DNA from: Clavibacter michiganensis subsp. tessellarius | GTDB lineage: Bacteria; Actinomycetota; Actinomycetes; Actinomycetales; Microbacteriaceae | Length of the DNA: 64,000 nucleotides | Assembly (NCBI RefSeq): GCF_021922985.1 | Contig: NZ_CP040788.1 | Coordinates: 2,294,001 to 2,358,000 of the forward strand | Direction of reading: 5' to 3' | Shown here: positions 16,808 through 26,275 of the stretch, in pieces | Numbering within the stretch: the first letter of the stretch is position 1 | Layout of the letters: every line of letters starts with the position of its first letter | Program-made: the position numbers and the translations under genes | The notes under the pieces: model-generated | What the model saw: only the letters and a program-made list of their open reading frames with translations | Told to the model about the DNA's origin: nothing | Databases searched by the model: none

Positions 16808-17874
16808 CGGATGCGCCCGAGCACGGACTCCGCGACGGGCGCGAGCTCGAGGCGGAGCGCCTCCGGCACGACCGGGTCGTCGAGGCGCGCGCACGCGGCG
16901 ACGGCGAGGTCGCGCGCCACGCCCTCGGCGTACGCGCGGGCGCCGGAGCTCTCCAGCACCGAGCGCACGAGGGCCGCCTCGCCGCGGGAGAGGTCGTCCT
17001 TGCCGACGAGCGCGCTGATCTCCTTCCACTCCGAGGAGCGGACGGCGTGGGCGATGAGCACGGTGCGCTTGCCCTCGCGGAGGTCGCCGAGGTTGGTCTT
17101 GCCGGTCTCCTCCTCGTCGCCGAAGACGCCGAGCACGTCGTCGACCACCTGGTAGGCGATGCCGATGTCGCGGCCGAAGTCGCCGAGCGCGGCGACGATC
17201 GCGGGGCTCGCGCCGGCGAGCACGGCCCCCGCCTGCAGCGGCGCCTCGAACGAGTAGACGGCGGTCTTGAGGCGCTCCATGCGGAGGATCTCCTCGACGC
17301 TCGGCACGTCCGCCGTGAGCGAGAACTCCACGTCGATGAGCTCGCCCGCCGCCGAGGCGAACACGGCGTCGTCGAGGATCTCGAGCAGATGCGACCGCGT
17401 GAGGTCGCGCACGCCGCTCGCGTCGATGAGGCGGTACGCGTTGACGAGCGCCAGATCCCCCGCGATGACGGCGGCCGACATGCCGCGGTGCTCGGCGAGC
17501 GGCTGGGGCAGGCCCTGCGTGGTCGCGATGTCGCGGTAGGAGCCGGAGACGTTGGGGCCGCCGCGCCTGGTGAAGTCGCGGTCGATGACGTCGTCGTGGA
17601 CGATGAGCGCCGTGTGGAGCATCTCGAAGGCGGCGCCGACGTGGGCCGCGGCCTGCACGTCCTGGCCGCCGAGGCCGTCGTACGCGGCCATGACCATGCG
17701 GGGCCGGAAGCGCTTGCCGCCCGCCGTGTTGGACTCCAGCGTGCGCCACAGCTTCACGTACTCGTCGCCCATGGCCTCGGCGCGCACGAGCGAGCGGGCG
17801 AAGAACGCATCCAGCACGCCGTTCACGTGGGCCTGCCTCGATGTGGAGACGGCAGCGAGGTTGGTGGCGTCCAC
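16804..17874 (-). CDS. crtE: geranylgeranyl diphosphate synthase
   Basis: A 356-residue trans-prenyl diphosphate synthase that supplies C20 diphosphate to CrtB. The first Asp-rich motif is HDDVIDRD (Asp94, Asp95, Asp98) and the second is DDVLGVFGD (Asp245-Asp253). The bulk before the first motif (GAAFEMLHTALI) suits a C20 product. GTG 17874 is preceded by TAGGTT at exactly 6 nt, indicating a leaderless mRNA and placing the operon promoter inside the 44-bp gap shared with idi. It is the first gene of crtE-B-I-Ye-Yf-Eb. Confidence 0.93.
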   Translation of the reverse strand: MDATNLAAVSTSRQAHVNGVLDAFFARSLVRAEAMGDEYVKLWRTLESNTAGGKRFRPRMVMAAYDGLGGQDVQAAAHVGAAFEMLHTALIVHDDVIDRDFTRRGGPNVSGSYRDIATTQGLPQPLAEHRGMSAAVIAGDLALVNAYRLIDASGVRDLTRSHLLEILDDAVFASAAGELIDVEFSLTADVPSVEEILRMERLKTAVYSFEAPLQAGAVLAGASPAIVAALGDFGRDIGIAYQVVDDVLGVFGDEEETGKTNLGDLREGKRTVLIAHAVRSSEWKEISALVGKDDLSRGEAALVRSVLESSGARAYAEGVARDLAVAACARLDDPVVPEALRLELAPVAESVLGRIR

Positions 17875-17918
17875 GGATGAAACCTAACATCGTGGGGGTA
17901 ACGGAAAGCAGGGAGCGC

Positions 17919-18491
17919 ATGCCACAGCACACCGAGCTCGTCGTCCTCCTGGACGACGACGGCGAGACCATCGGGACGGCGCCCAAGGCGACGGTCCACA
18001 CCCGCGACACCGCGCTGCACCTCGCGTTCTCGTGCCACGTGTTCGACGCGGAGGGGCGGATCCTCGTCACGCGCCGCGCCATCGGCAAGCTCACCTGGCC
18101 CGGCGTCTGGACCAACTCGTTCTGCGGTCACCCCGCGCCCGACGAGGACATGGTCGAGGCCGTGCACCGCCGCGCCGAGCAGGAGCTGGGGCTGACCCTC
18201 GCGTCGGTCGAGCTCGTGCTGCCGGACTTCCGCTACCGCGCGACCGACGCCGCGGGTGTCGTCGAGAACGAGATCTGCCCGGTGTTCCGCGCCGTGGCGG
18301 CCACGCCGGTGGATCCGCGGCCCGAGGAGGTCGGCGAGTACCAGTGGGTGGACCCCGAGGAGCTCATCCCCGCCGTCGCCCACACGCCGTGGGCCTTCAG
18401 CCCGTGGCTCACGCTGCAGCTGCCGCTGCTCTACCCGGAGCACGCGGCGCACGCGGGGCTCGCGGACGCGGCGGCCGTGCCGGCCGTCTGA
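17919..18491 (+). CDS. idi: isopentenyl-diphosphate delta-isomerase, type I
   Basis: A 190-residue Nudix-fold isomerase that interconverts IPP and DMAPP, feeding the divergent carotenoid operon. The catalytic Cys69 is in TNSFCGHP and the catalytic Glu116 in VVENEICPVF; the metal-binding Nudix-like helix HRRAEQELGL is present. ATG 17919 has CAGGGAG upstream; an earlier in-frame ATG at 17877 would overlap the crtE start region. Divergence from crtE over a very short spacer suggests joint control. Length matches the family. Confidence 0.93.
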   Translation: MPQHTELVVLLDDDGETIGTAPKATVHTRDTALHLAFSCHVFDAEGRILVTRRAIGKLTWPGVWTNSFCGHPAPDEDMVEAVHRRAEQELGLTLASVELVLPDFRYRATDAAGVVENEICPVFRAVAATPVDPRPEEVGEYQWVDPEELIPAVAHTPWAFSPWLTLQLPLLYPEHAAHAGLADAAAVPAV

Positions 18492-18552
18492 GATATGCTG
18501 CACGCTGTGCATCCCGTCGAGACGAGCGGACAGCGATGACTAGGTTGCGCGC

Positions 18553-18990
18553 ATGACAGAGATGTTCATCAAGCCGAAGCTGCTCCCCTTCCGCGTCTCC
18601 TCGTACTCCGCAGCAGCCCCCGTCCCCGATCGTCGAGTCGGCCACCTGGACGAGTGGACCGCGTTGGATGCATTCGCGCGAGAAGAGGGCATCGATCTGG
18701 ACATGGGCGACGCGAGCGTCGAGTCCCTCGATGTGCGACTCTCGTCGCTGCCTCCGGCGCAAGCGTCCGAGCTGCTCAAGGACATAGCCGTCTACCTGGG
18801 CGAGACAGTCATATCGAGAGCACCGAAATGCAGCTGGTTGCTTGACGGAAACGGATATCCCACGCTGGATATACCGAATGGTGACCGATGGGACGTCATC
18901 AAGTTCTGTCATTGGCGAGAGCAGGGAGCTCCATCGCGCCTTCTCGATGGCGTCCTGGAGATCGCGACGAGAGGCGAGGGCGGAGCCTGA
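18553..18990 (+). CDS. hypothetical protein, lower GC
   Basis: A 145-residue soluble protein I do not recognise. It begins MTEMFIKPKLLPFRVSSYS, has a central helical stretch (LDAFAREEGIDLDMGD) and a beta-rich C-terminal half (CSWLLDGNGYPTLDIPNGDRWDVIKFCHW). ATG 18553 is preceded by TAGGTT at exactly 6 nt, the same arrangement as crtE, so leaderless translation is likely. Base composition is more mixed than in the neighbours and it contains no GGATCC, which suggests later arrival. It has no partner gene nearby. Confidence 0.6.
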   Translation: MTEMFIKPKLLPFRVSSYSAAAPVPDRRVGHLDEWTALDAFAREEGIDLDMGDASVESLDVRLSSLPPAQASELLKDIAVYLGETVISRAPKCSWLLDGNGYPTLDIPNGDRWDVIKFCHWREQGAPSRLLDGVLEIATRGEGGA

Positions 18991-19032
18991 GCGTGCTGCG
19001 GCGCTCGCCCGCCCCCGCCTGGAGAAGGACAG

Positions 19033-19692
19033 CTACCCGCAGTTGTACCGGTAGAAGCCGCCGCCCTCGGTGCCGTCGTACGCACTCGCCTTGTACTCCT
19101 GACCACCTATGGTGATCTCCGAGTAAGTGCGACCCTGGAATCCGCTGATGTTGCCTGTGGGGCAGAAGTACGCAACCTCCGCGCTGAAGTCTCCGCCTCC
19201 CAAGAAGGACTTATCCGCAACGGTCCTCGTCGTTCCGAAGACGGTGTCCTCCTTCACGATGGTCAGCTCCATGTAGGTCTTCGCCCCTGGGCAGTACGTC
19301 GTCGACTCGTTGTACACGCTGCTTCGGGATTTCGTGCGATAGGTGATGTAGACCGTGACCGTCAAGCTGCACCCAGACGGTGCCCCCGAGCCCGTTGCGT
19401 CAGCACGCGGTCCTGGTGTCCCGACCTCTGCGGAGTAGGGCACCGTCGTGGAGCCGAGTACTGCGCCTCCACCCTGCTCGGCTATGTCTTTCTGAACCGC
19501 CGCGATGTTCGGGTCGTAGCTCAGCCGGCTGACACTCGAGGGCAGGCTGGTCACGTCATCGGGAACCGGCGCTGCGTTCTGTTGGGATGCCAACGCCGGA
19601 TCAGCGCTGATCACCATCACCAGGCTGAGGACGATCGCAGTCGCTGCCGTTGCGCGACGGAGCATGCGTCCACGCGCAGAGTTCGTCGTCAT
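19033..19692 (-). CDS. secreted hypothetical protein
   Basis: A 219-residue protein with a clear Sec signal peptide: basic start (MTTNSARGRMLRRA), hydrophobic core (TAIVLSLVMVISA) and cleavage near DPALASQQ. The mature part is polar with four Cys (CSLT, YCPG, FCPT, YNCG at the very end), suggesting two disulfides and an extracellular location. I do not recognise a family. ATG 19692 has AAGGAGA upstream. GC is lower than the surroundings and no GGATCC occurs, so it is probably accessory. In a plant-associated host it could be an exported factor, but nothing in the sequence proves that. Confidence 0.7.
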   Translation of the reverse strand: MTTNSARGRMLRRATAATAIVLSLVMVISADPALASQQNAAPVPDDVTSLPSSVSRLSYDPNIAAVQKDIAEQGGGAVLGSTTVPYSAEVGTPGPRADATGSGAPSGCSLTVTVYITYRTKSRSSVYNESTTYCPGAKTYMELTIVKEDTVFGTTRTVADKSFLGGGDFSAEVAYFCPTGNISGFQGRTYSEITIGGQEYKASAYDGTEGGGFYRYNCG

Positions 19693-19812
19693 GTGCTTCT
19701 CCTTGATTCGATGAGGCTCTCTGCCCCGTCGAGACCCTCCTCTCACGCCTTCGAGACTCGCGCTGTCGATGCACAGCCTGGCGCGAGTTGCGTTCAGACC
19801 GCGGGATGGAAG

Positions 19813-19843
19813 GGGGCCCGGCCGCATGACGCGGCCGGGCCCC
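19813..19843. terminator. GGGCCC-stem hairpin
   Basis: A perfect 13-bp stem GGGGCCCGGCCGC / GCGGCCGGGCCCC with a 5-nt loop containing ATG. It follows the end of the patatin-like gene on the minus strand, so it is probably its terminator. Confidence 0.7.
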
Positions 19844-19877
19844 TCGTCGTGCACCCGTCGGGCGGGTGCGGGCGGGA

Positions 19878-20759
19878 TCAGCCCCAGAACGCGCGGACCT
19901 CGTCGGCGACGCGCTCGGCCTGGCGGCGGCCCGCCTCGGCGGAGGCCTTCCGGGTGGAGAGCAGGAGCGAGTTCTCGCCGAAGGCGGCGGTGCTCTCGGC
20001 GTCGGCCTGGATCACGAGCACCTCGGCCCGGCCGCGCAGCTGCTGCACGACGGTCGAGAGCGTCGGGCCCATGCCGGAGGCGGGGGCCTCGGGGCCGCAC
20101 GCGATGACGAGGATCCGCTCGTGCTCGGCGACGACGTCGGCGTTCGTGCTGGAGCGCATGCCGCCGTCCATGTAGGGGCGGCCGTCGATGGTGACGGGCG
20201 GGAACACGCCGGGGACGGCGCAGCTCGCGGCGGACGCGCGCACGAGGTCGGCGCCGGAGTCCTTGTCGAAGACGGTGAAGCGGCCGGTGCCGGCGTCGAC
20301 CGCGGTGATGCGCAGGTCCTGCTCGGGCCAGTCGCGGATGGGGAGGAGCTGGCCGATGCGCTCGACGCTCGCCGCGTCGTCGACCTCGGGGTCGTACTCC
20401 TCGAGCGCGAACTCGCCGATCCTCTGCCGGGTCGGGATCTCGCCCGCCGTGCTCACGACGCCCTCGCCGAGCACCTCGATCGTGCGGGAGAGGTCGCGGC
20501 TGCCGGTGGGCTCGGCCATGCCGGCCACGTCGACGAAGTGCTCGTCGTAGGCGGCGTCGATGGCGCCCGCGCGCAGGTTGATCGCGACGACGGATCCGGC
20601 CGACGTGCCGACGACCGCGTCGGCCGCCGCGAGGTCGACGCCCGCGGCGATGAGGCCCGACAGGAGCCCGGTCTCCCACGCGATGCCGGCGACGCCCCCG
20701 CCGCCGAGGACCAGTCCCCGCGTGGTGCCCTGCTGCTCCGATGCCTGCGCTCTGCTCAC
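19878..20759 (-). CDS. patatin-like phospholipase
   Basis: A 293-residue patatin-fold serine hydrolase. The glycine-rich oxyanion loop GLVLGGGGVAGIAWETG (15-31), the nucleophile elbow GTSAGS (GxSxG) and the Asp of the dyad in YMDGGMRSS (DGG) are all present, so activity on an acyl ester such as a phospholipid is expected. No signal peptide, so cytoplasmic or membrane-face. GTG 20759 is preceded by AGGAGC. It is divergent from the SDR at 20935, and the gap holds a palindromic operator-like site. Confidence 0.88.
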   Translation of the reverse strand: MSRAQASEQQGTTRGLVLGGGGVAGIAWETGLLSGLIAAGVDLAAADAVVGTSAGSVVAINLRAGAIDAAYDEHFVDVAGMAEPTGSRDLSRTIEVLGEGVVSTAGEIPTRQRIGEFALEEYDPEVDDAASVERIGQLLPIRDWPEQDLRITAVDAGTGRFTVFDKDSGADLVRASAASCAVPGVFPPVTIDGRPYMDGGMRSSTNADVVAEHERILVIACGPEAPASGMGPTLSTVVQQLRGRAEVLVIQADAESTAAFGENSLLLSTRKASAEAGRRQAERVADEVRAFWG

Positions 20760-20871
20760 GGTCGCTCCTGTTCCCGGCCCGCCCGATGCGGGTCCTCGAC
20801 CATCATCCACGAGCGCGGTGACCGCGAGGCCGACGGGGGCTGGACGCGGGCGGCGCGCATCCTCCCGCACA

Positions 20872-20892
20872 TATGGCACCGCGTGCCATAAT
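20872..20892 (+). promoter_or_regulatory. palindromic operator over the SDR promoter
   Basis: TATGGCAC-CGC-GTGCCATA is a perfect inverted repeat (20872-20890). Its right arm runs into a -10-like CATAAT (20887-20892), about 43 nt before the SDR start. This is a classic repressor position. The TetR regulator at 21737-22345, just beyond the SDR, is the obvious candidate to bind it (inference). Confidence 0.6.
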
Positions 20893-20934
20893 GAGGGTGC
20901 CGGCGACGAGGCCGGCCCGACAGCGAGGAACGAC

Positions 20935-21687
20935 ATGAGCCAGGACCAGCAGTTCGGCGGACGCACCGCCATCGTCACGGGAGCGGGCAGCGGCATCGGC
21001 CGCGCGTCGGCGCTCCGCTTCGCCCGGGAGGGCGCGCGCGTGATCGCCGCCGACGTCTCCGGCGAGCGCCTCGACGCGCTCGTGGCCGAGAACCCGGGCC
21101 TCGACCTCGTGCCCGTCACGGGCGACATCACGACGGAGGACGGCGTGCAGGCGATCGTCGCCGCGGCCGACGGGCGCGTCGACGTGCTCGCGAACGTCGC
21201 CGGGATCATGGACGGCTTCCTGCCCGCCGCCGAGGTCGACGACCGCACGTGGGACCTCGTGTTCGCGGTGAACGTGACCGCCGTGATGCGCCTCACGCGC
21301 GCCGTGCTGCCGCTCATGGTCGAGGCCGGGAAGGGCGCGATCGTCAACATCGCCTCCGAGGCCGCGCTCCGCGGATCCGCCGCCGGGCTCGCGTACACCG
21401 CCTCGAAGCACGCGGTCGCCGGCATGACGAAGAACACGGCCGTGCTCTACGCCGGGCAGGGCATCCGCGCGAACGCGGTCGCGCCCGGCGCCACGAACAC
21501 GGCGATCGAGGCGCCGATGCGCTCGGAGCACGCCGGCCGCGTCATGGGGCCGATCATGCAGACGATCGTGCCGGCGCCGGTCGAGGCCGACGAGATGGCC
21601 AACTCGGTGATCTGGCTCGCGAGCGACCAGAGCAGCAACGTGAACGGCGTGATCCTCGCGTCGGACGGCGGCTGGTCCGCGATCTAG
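20935..21687 (+). CDS. SDR family NAD(P)-dependent oxidoreductase
   Basis: A 250-residue classical short-chain dehydrogenase. The cofactor motif TGAGSGIG (16-23) is followed by an acidic residue after the second strand (AADVSGERL), favouring NAD. The catalytic motif is YTASK with the upstream Ser in VNIASEAAL; the NVAG block is also present. The substrate is not predictable. ATG 20935 has GAGGAA upstream. It is controlled by a palindromic promoter and followed by a convergent TetR gene, so it may belong to an inducible detoxification or catabolic response. Confidence 0.88.
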   Translation: MSQDQQFGGRTAIVTGAGSGIGRASALRFAREGARVIAADVSGERLDALVAENPGLDLVPVTGDITTEDGVQAIVAAADGRVDVLANVAGIMDGFLPAAEVDDRTWDLVFAVNVTAVMRLTRAVLPLMVEAGKGAIVNIASEAALRGSAAGLAYTASKHAVAGMTKNTAVLYAGQGIRANAVAPGATNTAIEAPMRSEHAGRVMGPIMQTIVPAPVEADEMANSVIWLASDQSSNVNGVILASDGGWSAI

Positions 21688-21736
21688 CGGATCCCCGACC
21701 CCGGCGCGGCCCCGGTCGCGCTCCCGGACGCTCCCC

Positions 21737-22345
21737 TCAGCGGGCGTCGCCGGGGAGCGCGAGCGCGCGGACGGCCCGCCGGATGGACGCGTCGGGCCGT
21801 TCGTCGTCGGATCGCGTCGCCCACCAACGGAGCGCGGTGTGGCTGGCGGCGGCGAGCGCCTCGGCGACGGCGGCCGCCTCGAGCGTGCCGGCGAGCTCCG
21901 GCAGGCCGCGGTCCACGAACGCGGCGAGCGCGGGCGACGCGGCGGTGATGCGCGGCGACGAGCGGCCGTGCAGGTCGGGGTGCGCGTCGATGATCCGGAG
22001 CCGCACCCGGGTCATGCCGAGGTCGAGGAAGCGCGGGCCGAGCGCGCCGACGAACGCGTCGGAGTAGGCCTCGCCCAGCGGCCGGTCGCCCGGGCCCTCG
22101 CCGAGGAGGCGCTCGAGCTCGGCGCCGACGACGTCCGCGCCGCCCCACACGAGGTCGGCCTTCGACGGGAAGTAGCGGAAGAGGCTGCGGCGGCCGACGC
22201 CCGCGGCCTCCGCGATGTCGGCCATGCTGACCGCCTCGTAGCCGCGCTCGGCGAACAGGCCGATGGCCACGCGGGCGAGGTCCTGCGCGTCGATCGCGGC
22301 GGGCCGGCCAAGGGCGGGCCGGTCGCTCGGCGGGGTCGACGGCAT
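21737..22345 (-). CDS. TetR family transcriptional regulator
   Basis: A 202-residue TetR-type repressor. The DNA-binding domain occupies about residues 18-65 (ARVAIGLFAERGYEAVSMA, then the recognition helix GVGRRSLFRYFPSK). The C-terminal ligand domain is Ala/Leu-rich and unassigned. ATG 22345 is preceded by TACGAT at 7 nt, so leaderless translation is likely. It is convergent with the SDR at 20935 and divergent from the DIP1984 gene. It probably represses the SDR through the palindrome at 20872 (inference). Confidence 0.87.
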   Translation of the reverse strand: MPSTPPSDRPALGRPAAIDAQDLARVAIGLFAERGYEAVSMADIAEAAGVGRRSLFRYFPSKADLVWGGADVVGAELERLLGEGPGDRPLGEAYSDAFVGALGPRFLDLGMTRVRLRIIDAHPDLHGRSSPRITAASPALAAFVDRGLPELAGTLEAAAVAEALAAASHTALRWWATRSDDERPDASIRRAVRALALPGDAR

Positions 22346-22405
22346 GTCGGGAATCGTATCCCGCGGCCCGTCGACCGGTCCCGGGCGGTGTGGCACGGTG
22401 GGTGC

Positions 22406-22921
22406 ATGAGACTCGCCGAGGCGCTGATGGAACGGTCCGACCTGCAGAGGCGCGTCGAGTCGCTGCGGAGCAGGATCCAGGCGACCGCCCGCTACCAGGA
22501 GGGCGAGGATCCCGCGGAGGACGCGGCCGCGCTGCTCGCGGAGGCGGTCGAGGCGGTCGAGGCGGTCGACCTGCTGGCGGCGCTCGTGACCCGGATCAAC
22601 GTCACCAACACGGCCGCCCCCCTCGACGACGGCACGCCCCTCACGGCGGCGCTCGCCCGGCGCGATGCCCTGCGGACGCGGCACGGGATCCTCACCTCGG
22701 CCGCCGACGCCGCCTCCGGCCGTGCGGGCGGGGGCATGGCCGCCGGCTACGCGCCGCGGCAGATGCGGAGCGAGCTGCGGCAGATCGCGGCGCTGCCCAT
22801 CCGCGAGGTGCGCGAGCGGGCCGACGACGCGGCGCGCGAGCTGCGGGAGCTGGACGCGCGGATCCAGCGCGCGAACTGGGAGGTCGAGCTGGTCGAGGAG
22901 GCAGGCGGGCAGGAGGCGTAG
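22406..22921 (+). CDS. DIP1984 family protein
   Basis: A 171-residue highly helical protein of the DIP1984 family (septicolysin-like name in older records). Segments typical of the family are MRLAEALMERSDLQRRVESL at the start and RINVTNTA in the middle, with a final coiled-coil-like region rich in Glu/Arg. Function is unknown. CACGGT lies exactly 6 nt before ATG 22406, a variant of the leaderless layout. It is divergent from the TetR gene over about 60 bp. Confidence 0.78.
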   Translation: MRLAEALMERSDLQRRVESLRSRIQATARYQEGEDPAEDAAALLAEAVEAVEAVDLLAALVTRINVTNTAAPLDDGTPLTAALARRDALRTRHGILTSAADAASGRAGGGMAAGYAPRQMRSELRQIAALPIREVRERADDAARELRELDARIQRANWEVELVEEAGGQEA

Positions 22922-23129
22922 GGGCGAGTCGGTAGTCGTCCGGAGCGGGCACACCCCGATGGATCAGCGGGCAACCTGATCCCCTGTGGCGCGGAGGGCA
23001 GCGCACCCGGCGAGAGCCGAGCACACGTCAGCCCCGCACCTCGCACCGGGAACGGTGCACGGGTACACCTCACCACCATGTGCCGGTCGGACGACGAGGG
23101 AGGGTTCGGGGACCTCGCCCCCTTCGATG

Positions 23130-23158
23130 CGGGCCCGGCGCGATGCGCGCCGGGCCCG
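23130..23158. terminator. GGGCCC-stem hairpin
   Basis: A perfect 13-bp stem CGGGCCCGGCGCG / CGCGCCGGGCCCG with an ATG loop, between the convergent DIP1984 gene and the MmpS-like gene. The remainder of 22922-23205 shows no credible reading frame or other signal. Confidence 0.7.
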
Positions 23159-23205
23159 TAGTCGTAGTCGTGGGCGGCGGGCGGCTGCCCGCGTGCGCTG
23201 CACGC

Positions 23206-23916
23206 TCAGCCCGCGGCGGCCGCGCGGATCTCGTCCACGTCGGCGAGGCAGACGACCGACGCCTGGGGACCCGTGGCCGTCCGCTCCTCGACGACCACGC
23301 CGCGCACGCTGATGCGGCACGTCAGGTCGCCGTCGGCCGCGTCGGCCATCCCGCTCAGGGTGAGGCCGCCGTCGCGCGGCGTCACGTCGTCGGGCAGCAC
23401 CGTGCCGCGCGTGAACGGCAGGCCCTGGGCGGTGGCGGACTCGTAGCCGATGTCGTCCGTGGACACGCTGCTCCAGGTGGCCAGCGCGCTCGGCACGGTC
23501 CCCGTCAGCTCGTAGTCGACGGTGATGCCGCCCGTCGCGCCGGGGGCCGGCGTCGCGGGATCGGCGGGCTCGGCCGTGCGCGCCTGCTCCCGCGAGTCCT
23601 CGACGGCGTCGCCGATGACCGTGGCGATGCCGACCGTGTAGACGATCGCGAGCACGATCGAGAGGATCAGCGCGATCGCGCTCAGGACGAGCCCGCCGAG
23701 CGCCATGCCCCGGGGCCGGTCCCGGAGGATCAGTCCGATGATCCCGAGCACGATGCCCACGACCGCGAGGAAGCCCGACACGTAGTTGAGGATCGGGATG
23801 ACCGAGCCGACGAGCGACACGACGCCCACGATGAGCGCCGCGAGCCCGACGCCGTTGGACGTCTTCCGCTCGCGGGGTGCGGTCGGCTCGGGCTCGGGCG
23901 CGTAGCGGAAGGTCAT
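23206..23916 (-). CDS. membrane protein with DUF4190-like helices and MmpS-like outer domain
   Basis: A 236-residue protein. The N-terminal cytoplasmic part (about 1-20) is followed by a DUF4190-like block of hydrophobic segments (GLAALIVGVVSLVGSVIPIL, FLAVVGIVLGIIGLILR, LGGLVLSAIALILSIVLAIV). From about residue 130 an outer beta-rich domain resembles MmpS-type proteins (ITVDYELTGTVPSALATWSS, then LTCRISVRGVVVEERTATG). It is probably anchored in the cytoplasmic membrane facing out; function unknown. A short perfect palindrome lies just upstream of the start, at 23921-23937. Confidence 0.7.
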   Translation of the reverse strand: MTFRYAPEPEPTAPRERKTSNGVGLAALIVGVVSLVGSVIPILNYVSGFLAVVGIVLGIIGLILRDRPRGMALGGLVLSAIALILSIVLAIVYTVGIATVIGDAVEDSREQARTAEPADPATPAPGATGGITVDYELTGTVPSALATWSSVSTDDIGYESATAQGLPFTRGTVLPDDVTPRDGGLTLSGMADAADGDLTCRISVRGVVVEERTATGPQASVVCLADVDEIRAAAAG

Positions 23917-23920
23917 GCAT

Positions 23921-23937
23921 CGACCCTGCCAGGGTCG
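23921..23937 (-). promoter_or_regulatory. short palindrome at the promoter of the MmpS-like gene
   Basis: CGACCCTG-C-CAGGGTCG is a perfect inverted repeat lying 4 nt upstream of ATG 23916. On the minus strand it contains CAGGGT exactly 6 nt before the ATG, a near match to the TANNNT-N6 leaderless pattern. It may be an operator; chance self-complementarity in GC-rich DNA is possible. Confidence 0.35.
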
Positions 23938-23990
23938 GCGGCGGATCCGGCGGCCGCGGGATCACATCCCGCGACGGCCGGATGCGCCCC

Positions 23991-25109
<1,119 letters not shown>

Positions 25110-25273
25110 GCGTGCTCCGTCTCGTCTCCCCGCGAGGTGCGGCCGGCGGCAGCGATGCGGGAGGGCGAGTCCCAATATGGCCATCGTGCGTTTCGGGCTG
25201 GTGAAGTCCGTAGGATCTCCGGCGGATGCGCTCCTTCCGGCGTGATCCTGCGCCACGAGAGGACGGACGCCCC

Positions 25274-25768
25274 ATGCCGACGAAGGAACTGCGGACCCCT
25301 GAGCCCCTCGACGCCGTCGACCGGAAGCTCGTCGCGCTGCTCCGCGCCGACGCGCGCACCCCCAACAGCCGCCTCGCCGAGCAGGCGGGCATCGCGCCGT
25401 CGACGTGCGTGACCCGGGTGCGCGGCCTCGTGGAGCGCGGCGTGATCACGGGCTTCACCGCCACCATCGACGCGGATGCGGTGGGCGTGGGCCTGCAGGC
25501 GCTCATCAGCATCGCGATCCGCGCGGGCGCCCGCCACGAGATGGCCGCCTTCGCGTCCGAGATGCGCGAGCTCGCCGACGTGGTGCAGCTCTTCTTCCTC
25601 GGCGGATCCGAGGACTTCATCGTCCACATCGCCGTCCGCGACAGCGACCACCTCCGCGACTTCGTGCTGCAGCACCTCTCGGCGCACCCGGCCGTGGCGT
25701 CGACCCGCACGAGCGTGGTGTTCGACCACCACCACTCGGGGCCGGCTGTCGCGGATCCGGACGCTTAG
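25274..25768 (+). CDS. Lrp/AsnC family regulator (AldR-like by position)
   Basis: A 164-residue Lrp-type regulator. The helix-turn-helix spans about residues 14-60 (LDAVDRKLVALLRADARTPN, then AEQAGIAPSTCVTRVRGL), followed by an RAM effector domain (QALISIAIRAGARHEM to SVVFDHH). Such proteins form octamers and sense amino acids. ATG 25274 has GAGAGGA upstream and TAGGAT at about 25210 as a possible -10. Divergent placement from ald suggests it activates ald in response to alanine (inference from the AldR precedent). Confidence 0.88.
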   Translation: MPTKELRTPEPLDAVDRKLVALLRADARTPNSRLAEQAGIAPSTCVTRVRGLVERGVITGFTATIDADAVGVGLQALISIAIRAGARHEMAAFASEMRELADVVQLFFLGGSEDFIVHIAVRDSDHLRDFVLQHLSAHPAVASTRTSVVFDHHHSGPAVADPDA

Positions 25769-25781
25769 TCGCCCTCGTCGC

Positions 25782-26195
25782 TCAGCGGATCGCGTGCCCC
25801 GGGTGCTCCGCGTCGTAGCGCTCGCGCGACTCCGCGATGCCCGCGCGCTCCGCGAGCGCCCAGTCGGCGAGGGCCTTCACGAGGTGCGTGAGCCGGCTGC
25901 CCGACGGCGTGAGCGCGTACGAGACCTGCGCCGGCACCGTCGGGAAGACCGTGCGCGTGACCAGGCCGTCGCGCTCCAGCCGCCGCAGCGTGAGCGTCAG
26001 CATGCGCTGCGAGATCCCCTCGACGGCACGCTGGAGCTCGCGGAACCGTCGCTCCCCCGACGCCAGCTCGACGACGACGAGCACCGACCAGGTGTCGCCG
26101 ACGCGGTCGAGCACGTCGCGGATCCCGCAGTCGGGGTGGTCCGCGCGGCCGCAGGGCTCGAGGTCGGCGGTCACCGCGGTGTGCGTGGGTGACAC
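25782..26195 (-). CDS. HxlR family transcriptional regulator
   Basis: A 137-residue winged-helix regulator of the HxlR group. The family opening [30 protein letters not shown] block with Cys at about residues 15 and 23 is present, followed by [19 protein letters not shown] and [21 protein letters not shown]. Many members sense thiol-reactive compounds through a conserved Cys. GTG 26195 has GGAGG 7 nt upstream. It is divergent from an NAD(P)H-binding oxidoreductase, a common HxlR pairing, so it probably represses that gene. Confidence 0.88.
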   Translation of the reverse strand: MSPTHTAVTADLEPCGRADHPDCGIRDVLDRVGDTWSVLVVVELASGERRFRELQRAVEGISQRMLTLTLRRLERDGLVTRTVFPTVPAQVSYALTPSGSRLTHLVKALADWALAERAGIAESRERYDAEHPGHAIR

Positions 26196-26275
26196 GGAAG
26201 TGCCTCCTTGTGAGGGGTCGGGTGTCGCAGCACGCTCGGTGACGTCACCGAATCCGAACCACGAGAGGTGGATCC

